NCBI GenBank assembly: GCA_945878405.1 | Contig: CAMCTJ010000017.1 | Location: forward strand, 1 to 39,147 | Direction: 5' to 3' | Length of the DNA stretch: 39,147 bases | DNA from: Bdellovibrio sp. ZAP7 | GTDB lineage: Bacteria > Bdellovibrionota > FAC87 > UBA2466 | Shown: in pieces, positions 33,009 to 39,147 of the stretch | Layout: each line of letters starts with the position of its first letter | How positions within the stretch are numbered: position 1 is the stretch's first letter | The notes under the pieces: generated by a model | Databases searched by the model: none | Told to the model about the DNA's origin: nothing | What the model saw: the letters and a program-made list of their open reading frames with translations, nothing else | Translations under genes and position numbers: made by a program

Positions 33009-35258
33009 ATGGGTATCCGAAAGAATCAGCCTGGGCATCGACTCACCCGTTTTTTTTCAACGCCTCCTCCACAGGTTTCGGCCGAAAGTGCATTTAAAAA
33101 GCTTTTAAAGCAATCACTCCTTTTGTCGGTCATCGTACCCTTTGCATTTTTAACATTGATGGGGTGGCGATTCTACAGACTCTCCCTAGCCAGCAAAGAA
33201 ATGCTGACATCTGAACATCTGCTCACCCAAATTACGGCCTTTCATACTTCTTTTCTTGAAATGCAATCTTCGGTCAGAGGCTTTCTTCTGACCAGGAATG
33301 AAAATTTTCTTAAGTACTATTACACAACCTTGCCAACCATAGAACCTGCCTTAGCCAAGCTTCTCATTTTGACAGAACATGATCGAGAACAACGGAACAC
33401 TCTATTCGAATTAAAACGGGCTCTTGACCAATGGATCACCGTTGCTGAGGGTTTTGTTGTGTTTGGAAAAAACCAACATCGACAGGGACTACCTGATAAC
33501 TTTGTACAGACCAAAGGTGTAGCAACTGAAACCTTGGAGCTTCTCAATCGGTTAAATGATTTACAAATCAAACGGACATCGGATTCTATTTCGGAATATT
33601 CAAAACAGCGAAATCTTTTTCTCATCTTTTTTGTCATCGGCACTTTTTTCATCACCATTATTCTTGTGTTCATAAACCAGGTGCAGTTAAGGACCCTGTC
33701 CAGAATGTATGAAAAAGGCCAAAGTGAGTTCAGAAGGAGCGAACAGCAATTTCGACAGCTTACAAACCTCATTCCCCAATTAGTCTGGGTAGCTAATCCA
33801 GATGGAAAACTAGAGTGGATCAATGAGAACTGGGTCACATTCACAGGTTTCACTCGAGATCAGCTTTTGGGCACGCCTTGGAACTTGGGACATCTCAAAG
33901 CAGAGCTCACTGAAGAACCCATCGAAGTCCAATTTCCGATTCACAGAGCAGATGGGTCTCAACGCTGGTTTCTAGTCCGAGCGGTTCCCGTTAGAGATTC
34001 TAACGGTCAAATTACCTTCTGGTTTGGAACGAACACGGACATCGACGATGAGCACCGAGAACGATTAGTTTCTGAGACCACCAGTGTTCTATCCCAATCG
34101 TTAGACCTTGAAACCATTGCACAGACTTTAGCGACTAAACTGGTCCCCCTCTTGGCGGATTGGTCTGCCATTGTCCTTTTCGAGACTAACGGTTCAGCGA
34201 CTCAAACCAAAGTGACTGTGACCCCGGGGGATGCCCAAAAAGAAGACTTAACTCGGTTTTTTTTGAATGCAGTCTTGGAAGCTCCTTCTCCACTCTCGAA
34301 GGAACTCCAAAGTCGGAAACGGGTGATCTTAAATAATCTTCCATTCCATCTGCCCGAATATCAGAGTCTTTTACAAACCATTTCCTTGGGCACTCTTCTG
34401 GTTTATCCCATCACTATTCATAAGGGGATCATTGGGTATGTGGTTTTTATGTTCGAGGATCCCAAGAAAAGAATCGGTGATTCTGAACTCACCCTCTATG
34501 AGAAGGTGCAGAAAAAGGTCAGTCTCCATTTCGAGAATGCTTTTCTTCATCACCAAGCAACAAAAGCTATCGAAGTACGTGATGAGTTTATCTCGGTAGC
34601 TTCCCATGAGTTAAAGACCCCTCTCACTTCCCTCACTCTCCAAATACAGATGATCCACCGAAGCCTTCTGGATGATCGAACAAAAGCTTCGCCTGAGCAA
34701 CTCTTATCATCGGTGGACTTTTGTAACCAACAAGTCTATCGCCTTACCCATCTTCTCAATCAACTCTTGGATTTGACCCAAATACAACTCGGCCAAATAC
34801 AACTCCAGCGGAGTCCTAGCGATCTGGGTTTTCTAGCAAAGCAAGTTTTGATAAGTTTTGAAGAAGAGGTCCGGAGAAAACAGATCACTCTGAGTTTAAC
34901 TTCGGATGAGGCGGTTATGGGAAACTGGGATGCGACACGCTTAACGCAAGTTATTTCAAACCTCGTATCCAATGCTTTAAAGTACGGCAAAAATGGCCCT
35001 GTATCTGTGGAAGTAAGAAAGAACTCTGCCAAACAATTGGCTCACATTCTGGTGAGAGATAACGGAGCTGGAATCCCCAAAGAGATGAAGGACAAAGTGT
35101 TTGAACGGTTTGAAAGAGGTAATAGTCGCCTGAGCACCTCTGGGTTTGGACTGGGACTTTATATCAGCCGTCAGATAGCAGAAGCGCACGGGGGCAAACT
35201 TTCCTTTGAAAGCGAAGTGGATATAGGCTCTACTTTTACCGTCACACTCCCTTTGTAA
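33009..35258 (+). CDS. Sensor histidine kinase with CHASE3, PAS and GAF domains
   Basis: An inner-membrane kinase of 749 residues. A helix near 33-55 and a second near 197-217 flank a periplasmic CHASE3-like four-helix sensor (about 60-195, [17 protein letters not shown]). A PAS domain follows (about 240-350, [21 protein letters not shown]), then a GAF-like region (about 355-510). The HisKA box is [14 protein letters not shown] with His533. The ATPase has the N box ([14 protein letters not shown]), DNGAGI and [18 protein letters not shown]. No response regulator gene is next to it, so it is an orphan here; the ligand is unknown. The ATG at 33009 is followed by a basic N-terminal tail before the first helix. 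Confidence 0.9.
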   Translation: MGIRKNQPGHRLTRFFSTPPPQVSAESAFKKLLKQSLLLSVIVPFAFLTLMGWRFYRLSLASKEMLTSEHLLTQITAFHTSFLEMQSSVRGFLLTRNENFLKYYYTTLPTIEPALAKLLILTEHDREQRNTLFELKRALDQWITVAEGFVVFGKNQHRQGLPDNFVQTKGVATETLELLNRLNDLQIKRTSDSISEYSKQRNLFLIFFVIGTFFITIILVFINQVQLRTLSRMYEKGQSEFRRSEQQFRQLTNLIPQLVWVANPDGKLEWINENWVTFTGFTRDQLLGTPWNLGHLKAELTEEPIEVQFPIHRADGSQRWFLVRAVPVRDSNGQITFWFGTNTDIDDEHRERLVSETTSVLSQSLDLETIAQTLATKLVPLLADWSAIVLFETNGSATQTKVTVTPGDAQKEDLTRFFLNAVLEAPSPLSKELQSRKRVILNNLPFHLPEYQSLLQTISLGTLLVYPITIHKGIIGYVVFMFEDPKKRIGDSELTLYEKVQKKVSLHFENAFLHHQATKAIEVRDEFISVASHELKTPLTSLTLQIQMIHRSLLDDRTKASPEQLLSSVDFCNQQVYRLTHLLNQLLDLTQIQLGQIQLQRSPSDLGFLAKQVLISFEEEVRRKQITLSLTSDEAVMGNWDATRLTQVISNLVSNALKYGKNGPVSVEVRKNSAKQLAHILVRDNGAGIPKEMKDKVFERFERGNSRLSTSGFGLGLYISRQIAEAHGGKLSFESEVDIGSTFTVTLPL

Positions 35259-35301
35259 GAACCGCCAATTTGGCACTAGGGTTGCATCTCAAATTGTCTG
35301 C

Positions 35302-35964
35302 ATGGCCGCAGTTCACCAAACGCTTCCCGAACTACGAACGATTCACATCAAAGGTTTTCCTCTTTATTTGATTTCTCCAGGAATCTGGAGAATTGATCCC
35401 ATTGGTAAAATGCGAGTGGGAATTCATCTCATTGGCAGTGAAGAACTTGTTTCGCTCGCTCGAGATGATCTCAGTATTGAACAAGCCATGAATGTGGCAA
35501 CTCTGCCTGGAGTGATTGATCCCGTTTTGACGATGCCCGATATGCATCAAGGGTATGGCTTCCCCATTGGGGGCGTGGCAGCTTTTCGTTTGGAAGATGG
35601 CGTGGTCTCTCCCGGAGGAGTGGGTTATGAAATCAATTAAGGGTTTTGCTTCTCCTCAGGATCTCGAAGTCATCGAGGAAGGTACCAGGTCTGTGAAGAT
35701 TACATTGAAATCTGTATGGCAGCCTGTGAACGATATGGGATCGAACTGGTTCAGAAAGAATTGACAGCAGCTCCTCTTTCTTCTCCCGAAGGAAGGCATT
35801 ATTTGTCGGCTATGGCAGCTGCTGCCAATTTCGCTTTTACGAACCGGCCACTGATCACTTACTGGGTCAGACGGGTTTTTACCCATCACTTTGGGGAATT
35901 GGAAGACCAAGGTATTTACGTGAGAGCGGCTCGACTTCGTTCCATCGGTGTTATTAAGGGGTAG
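35302..35964 (+). pseudogene. rtcB: rtcB (RNA ligase) pseudogene with several internal deletions
   Basis: RtcB joins 2',3'-cyclic phosphate to 5'-OH RNA ends and has about 480 residues. Here 221 codons keep only pieces, in the right order. 35302-35637 is the N-terminus up to GGVGYEIN, where the active-site Cys should follow but a stop occurs. 35639-35682 (+1 frame) has KGFASPQDLEVIEEG. 35683 onward, back in the first frame, has YQVCEDYIEICMAACERYGI and APLSSPEGRHYLSAMAAAA, then jumps to LEDQGIYVRAA and to the true C-terminal RLRSIGVIKG. At least four deletions are implied. The catalytic Cys and most metal-binding histidines are gone. It ends 11 bases into the convergent gene. Confidence 0.85.
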
Positions 35965-36967
35965 CTGGCAAATGAATAAAATTAATCTTCCAATCCGAGC
36001 CCCACTCGGTGCAAAAGCCTTCCAGGGTATTTGCCGATACTTCTTTTTGATAGAAATCGACCCAGCGGTTTTTTTCGCCCGCGCATTGAGAATAACTGGC
36101 AAAGGATTCAGCTGATTGCTTCACCTGAAACCAATGAAGTACATCCACCACGACAAATAAGTCAGCTCCACGACTGTACGGATTTGAAATACAAGAAGCA
36201 ATCGAACTCAGGTGCGAGTGGGCAGTCTCTACGCGCTGAAAATCTTGTAAAGCTTGATGGCAATCTTCCAGCGAGTTTATAGAGGCCAAAGAAAATCCTT
36301 TTAACTGTTCATTGTACCGACCGTAATAAAGGGTATTCAATCTGAGCTGTCCTTTTTCATCTTCTTGAATGAAAACAAAACGAACATTTACCCCTTGTCG
36401 AGTGAGCTTTTCTTTTGTCGCAGCTCTGATTTTTTCTATTTGCTCAACACTGGGCCGCCCGGGCACACGACTTGAGGACCATGCGAGCTGGGTCTGCTGG
36501 TTTCCAACGCCTTCCAAAACCAAAGCCCACCTTTTTAGCCCATAATAATTTTCTCGAGCCCGACAAAAAGCTAAAAGGGGTTCCGAACCGGTTTCTGACT
36601 GAAAAGTCAGTTTTTCTTTTTCAATTTCAGATTCGCATTCCCCTTGAGTTGAAAACTCATAGCCGCGACCAGGAAAATCTAAATCGGGAACGGAACTGAT
36701 AACGTTCAAAGGCTCTGAAGCTTGATACTGAATGAGAAGATCATTTCCCTCGGGTTGAATGGCGTAGCAGGATCCCGTGGCTGTTAGTCCGGTTACCTTT
36801 GTAAAAATTTCGGCAAGTAACTTTGCTTGAGCGTGGCAGTTATCCGCAGTGCCTAGCGGGACTTTTTTAGCAAGATAGGAATAGGTTCTTGTTTCTCCTA
36901 TCCCCGCAGTAGCCAAGACCCACAGAAAACCCAACAACCTTAAATAATCTATGTTTTTGTTCAGCAT
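35954..36967 (-). CDS. Secreted protein of unknown function
   Basis: A 337-residue exported protein with a hydrophobic signal segment (about 8-24, LLGFLWVLATAGIGE). The mature part has nine or so cysteines (for example NCHAQ, GSCYAI, GECESE, AFCRAR, DCHQAL, ASCIS, QCAGEK, GFCTEW), suggesting disulfides. A segment near 180-200 (SVEQIEKIRAATKEKLTRQG) is helical. No family is recognised. The gene overlaps the end of the rtcB remnant and is divergent from the NhaR-like gene. Confidence 0.5.
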   Translation of the reverse strand: MLNKNIDYLRLLGFLWVLATAGIGETRTYSYLAKKVPLGTADNCHAQAKLLAEIFTKVTGLTATGSCYAIQPEGNDLLIQYQASEPLNVISSVPDLDFPGRGYEFSTQGECESEIEKEKLTFQSETGSEPLLAFCRARENYYGLKRWALVLEGVGNQQTQLAWSSSRVPGRPSVEQIEKIRAATKEKLTRQGVNVRFVFIQEDEKGQLRLNTLYYGRYNEQLKGFSLASINSLEDCHQALQDFQRVETAHSHLSSIASCISNPYSRGADLFVVVDVLHWFQVKQSAESFASYSQCAGEKNRWVDFYQKEVSANTLEGFCTEWGSDWKINFIHLPATP

Positions 36968-37083
36968 AACTTACCGTTACCTCTATCTTATGGCTGCTTG
37001 GAAATCAAACTTAAGGCTTTTCTAGCAGTTTTCCGATTCATTGTTAAAATAGATAAGAACGATACTTAGCAGAGGTTTTATAA

Positions 37084-37968
37084 ATGAATAACTGGGTCAA
37101 TTACCATCATCTCTTTTATTTCAAAGCGATCGCCGAGGAGGGAAGTGTTTCAAAAGCAGCGGAAAAGCTTCGACTCGGTCAACCTACTCTAAGCGCCCAA
37201 CTCAAACAGTTCGAAGAATCTTTAAATGTTCAGCTTTTTGAGAGACAACACAAAAAATTGATTCTTACTGAACAGGGCAAACTAGCTCTTGATTACGCTC
37301 GCAGTATCTTTCAACTGGGTTCGGAGATGATGGAGGTTCTTCATGACCGCCACATTCCACAGAAACTCTCATTAAACATCGGGAGTCTTGATAGCGTAGC
37401 AAAACAGATAACCCTCCAACTTGTAAAACAAGCTTTTAAGATCATGCCCTGTCTGATTTCATTGTCTGAAGGAAAAATGGATGAACTCACAAGGGAGCTC
37501 GTTGCACACCGACTAGATATTCTTGTGACGAATTACCTACCGACTGAAGCCGCCACTAGACGGCTTTTTCACAGGGTGATTAGCCATCGCCCTGTATCCA
37601 TCTACGGAGCCCCTCATTTTAGGAGTTTCAAAAAGGATTTTCCCAAGTCAATTTCGGGACAACCCATGATTCTACCGACGTTTGATAGCAAGCTTCGATA
37701 TGACCTCGACCATTGGAGAAATATCTACAAAATAGATTTTGATGTCATCTCTGAAAGCCAAGATATTGCAGTAAAAAAACTGATGGCGATTGAAGGGCTA
37801 GGTCTGATGCCAGCTGCAAACCACACAGTCATGCGCCAGGTTCTCTCAGGTGAACTCATTGAACTAGGGGTGTTGGAGGGAGTCTATGAAGACCTGATTC
37901 TTGTTTCTGCCGAGAGACGGATTGAAAATCCCGTAGCTGCCCGGCTTTACAAGGATTTTAGTATATAG
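37084..37968 (+). CDS. LysR-family transcriptional regulator, NhaR-like
   Basis: A DNA-binding regulator of 294 residues. The N-terminal winged helix (about 4-65) is NYHHLFYFKAIAEEGSVSKA then RLGQPTLSAQLKQFEESL, closely following the NhaR type start (NYHHLYYF). The C-terminal effector-binding domain has LysR features (LSLNIGSLDSVAKQITLQL and DILVTNYLP). NhaR responds to sodium in enterobacteria, but no Na+/H+ antiporter gene is nearby, so its target here is unknown. It may act on the divergent secreted-protein gene or on the HPF-like gene 71 bases downstream. An AGAGG site precedes the ATG. Confidence 0.85.
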   Translation: MNNWVNYHHLFYFKAIAEEGSVSKAAEKLRLGQPTLSAQLKQFEESLNVQLFERQHKKLILTEQGKLALDYARSIFQLGSEMMEVLHDRHIPQKLSLNIGSLDSVAKQITLQLVKQAFKIMPCLISLSEGKMDELTRELVAHRLDILVTNYLPTEAATRRLFHRVISHRPVSIYGAPHFRSFKKDFPKSISGQPMILPTFDSKLRYDLDHWRNIYKIDFDVISESQDIAVKKLMAIEGLGLMPAANHTVMRQVLSGELIELGVLEGVYEDLILVSAERRIENPVAARLYKDFSI

Positions 37969-38015
37969 CTTTAAACGATACTATTTATCTGATTTATCCA
38001 TTTTATCTAATCTTC

Positions 38016-38037
38016 GTTCTTCCGTAAGATGAAGAAC
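38016..38037 (+). promoter_or_regulatory. Inverted repeat in the leader of the HPF-like gene
   Basis: GTTCTTC and GAAGAAC are perfect seven-base arms with an eight-base spacer, ending two bases before the ATG at 38040. The second arm covers the weak ribosome-binding region (AAGATGAAG), so the hairpin could mask translation start. Confidence 0.35.
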
Positions 38038-38039
38038 AT

Positions 38040-38342
38040 ATGATTCAGGTTCAATTTAAAAATTTAGAACCCTCGGTTTTAGCAAGAGATACTGCCGTAG
38101 AGACTCTCAGTCGAGTGATCGCACAAGTTCCAGAGACCGCCCAATCGACGGTGCAGGTTACTTTAGAAATGAAAGATTCTAACAGAGAACCTGGCCCTTC
38201 CCTCTTTCATGTTCAGGTCATTTTTCAAGGTGGAAAAAAAAATGGCATGGCGTTTCAGCAGAGCGCCAAAAGCCTGTATGTTGCTTTAGCAGATCTCACT
38301 GACAAAATTTTAAAAACATTAAAAAAGGAGAGAGACTCATGA
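38040..38342 (+). CDS. Ribosome-associated HPF/RaiA-like hibernation factor
   Basis: A 100-residue protein in the HPF/RaiA family, which binds the 30S subunit in the decoding centre and slows or dimerises ribosomes in starvation. The start IQVQFKNLEPSVLARDTAVE and the later LFHVQVIFQGGKKNGMAFQQ with SAKSLYVALADLTDKIL fit the beta-alpha-beta-beta-beta-alpha fold of that family. It is the short type without the C-terminal dimerisation domain. It overlaps the carbonic anhydrase gene by ATGA, so the two are coupled. No long variant is visible in the window. Confidence 0.7.
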   Translation: MIQVQFKNLEPSVLARDTAVETLSRVIAQVPETAQSTVQVTLEMKDSNREPGPSLFHVQVIFQGGKKNGMAFQQSAKSLYVALADLTDKILKTLKKERDS

Positions 38343-38992
38343 AAAATCTATTACCTGGCTTGCGTAAATTCTCAGAGGACGTTTTTCCTCAGCTCAAACC
38401 TGACTTCGAAAGTTTGTCGCAAGGCCAAAAGCCTCATACGCTTTTGATTACCTGCTCTGATTCTCGAATTGATCCCAATTTGGTGACCCAAACCCAACCC
38501 GGTGAAATTTTCGTTGTGCGAAACGCCGGAAATATCATTCCCCCATACGGTTCCTCCAAAGGTGGAGAAGAAGCTGCGATTGAATTCGCCGTGGATGGGC
38601 TTAGGGTCACCAATCTCGTTATTTGTGGTCATTCCCATTGTGGAGCCATGGCTGCGCTCATGGGAAAAGTGAATCTAGACGGGCTGCCATCTGTTAAAAG
38701 TTGGCTAGATCATGCTCAGGCCACTCGACGACGAATCGACATGCTAAACAAACAAAAGGAAATTCATTTAGGAGATGTGACTGAGGAAAATGTTTTAGTT
38801 CAAGCAGATAACCTCAAAACACATCCCGCAGTGTCTACAGCTCTCCGAGAGCAGCGGATACGGATTTATGGGTGGGTCTACCAGTTTGAAATAGGAACCA
38901 TTTCAATATTTGATCCGGTGAATCAAAAGTACATCGCTTCTGCCGAAGTAAAAGATGAGACATCAAAGGATCCCTCTCGCTTTGCTTTATAA
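38339..38992 (+). CDS. Beta-class carbonic anhydrase
   Basis: A zinc enzyme of 217 residues that interconverts CO2 and bicarbonate in the cytoplasm. The zinc ligands and active-site residues are visible: Cys39, Asp41 and Arg43 in ITCSDSRI, and His98 and Cys101 in ICGHSHCGAM. Other family segments are GEIFVVRNAGNIIPPYGSS and the C-terminal IRIYGWVYQFEIGTISIFD. Length is normal. It overlaps the HPF-like gene by four bases and a bidirectional terminator follows 53 bases later. The pairing with a ribosome factor suggests shared growth-phase control. Confidence 0.93.
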   Translation: MKNLLPGLRKFSEDVFPQLKPDFESLSQGQKPHTLLITCSDSRIDPNLVTQTQPGEIFVVRNAGNIIPPYGSSKGGEEAAIEFAVDGLRVTNLVICGHSHCGAMAALMGKVNLDGLPSVKSWLDHAQATRRRIDMLNKQKEIHLGDVTEENVLVQADNLKTHPAVSTALREQRIRIYGWVYQFEIGTISIFDPVNQKYIASAEVKDETSKDPSRFAL

Positions 38993-39044
38993 TTTGAAAT
39001 ACCTGATCCCTTTGAGTGTGCTTAGGACGGGAAGTGGGGAGAGG

Positions 39045-39071
39045 AAAAAGGGAAAGATGATTCCCTTTTTT
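39045..39071 (+). terminator. Intrinsic terminator after the carbonic anhydrase gene
   Basis: AAAAAGGGAA (39045-39054) and TTCCCTTTTT (39061-39070) form a ten-base stem with an AGATGA loop and end in a T-run. The outer GAGAG and CTCTC can extend it. The A-rich left arm makes it work in both directions. Confidence 0.7.
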
Positions 39072-39147
39072 CAGCTCTCTAATCAGTTTGTACCGTCTTT
39101 TTTAAAAAGCGGCCGTTTTTCCTAAGTTTACAGCGAACTTAATCTGC

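Noticed and set aside
33320-33853. 177-codon open frame on the minus strand
   Set aside because: It lies inside the histidine kinase gene, whose CHASE3 and PAS domains are convincing; the antisense product has no recognisable features.
35656-36102. 148-codon open frame on the minus strand
   Set aside because: It runs antisense to the rtcB remnant and overlaps the start of another gene's 3' end in a different frame; no family features.
39105-39120. Near-palindrome AAAAAGCGGCCGTTTT as a second terminator
   Set aside because: The arms do not pair fully and the strong hairpin at 39045-39071 already explains termination.
1-39147. CRISPR array, prophage or complete insertion sequence
   Set aside because: No regularly spaced repeats, phage structural genes or IS ends with matching inverted repeats were seen on reading both strands.

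Overview
The window looks like chromosomal DNA of a Gram-negative bacterium with a very large secretome. Signal peptides, lipoboxes, an outer-membrane barrel and an ornithine-lipid operon all point to a diderm envelope. The mix of large subtilases with IPT/TIG domains, a lone REP-type transposase, DUF1036/DUF4189 lipoproteins, an NhaR-type LysR regulator and many secreted proteins of unknown function resembles Bdellovibrionota or related former deltaproteobacteria. This is an inference from gene content; no rRNA or tRNA gene was seen to confirm it. No CRISPR array or complete insertion sequence was found.

Layout. 84-2433 (+): an overlapping operon with an OlsB-like N-acyltransferase, an OlsA/PlsC-like O-acyltransferase and a TPR protein, probably for ornithine lipid. 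2443-9608: mostly secreted proteins, including a trypsin-like protease with six Cys-containing repeats, an M64-like metalloprotease and a redoxin/lipoprotein/barrel operon. 9847-16189: secreted unknowns (one with HEVIH), a DUF1036-DUF4189 lipoprotein, an OsmC protein with a clear promoter, a diverged S-adenosylhomocysteinase-like protein, and a lipoprotein followed by a strong terminator. 16190-26219 (-): three subtilases with the ethanolamine ammonia-lyase genes eutC and eutB between the second and third. 26434-31896: a shortened SMR transporter, a protein-glutaminase-like secreted protein, an old yellow enzyme, a REP-type transposase, and a secreted Fic protein with an ADP-ribosyltransferase-like C-terminus. 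31890-38992: a VIT-family transporter, remnants of an MFS gene and of rtcB, a CHASE3-PAS-GAF histidine kinase, an NhaR-like regulator, an HPF/RaiA-like protein and a beta-carbonic anhydrase.

Themes. About 20 of some 35 genes encode exported products, many of them proteases or probable protein-modifying enzymes (Fic, ART-like, glutaminase-like). This fits a predatory, host-associated or biomass-degrading life. Ethanolamine released from phospholipids could be split by EutBC to acetaldehyde and ammonia; no microcompartment or downstream eut gene is present here. A second theme is internal deletion: rtcB keeps only scattered conserved segments, the MFS gene keeps only its two ends, and the SMR gene has lost the third membrane helix. 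The most novel candidates are the Fic/ART fusion and the eight-cysteine C-terminal module shared by two subtilases.
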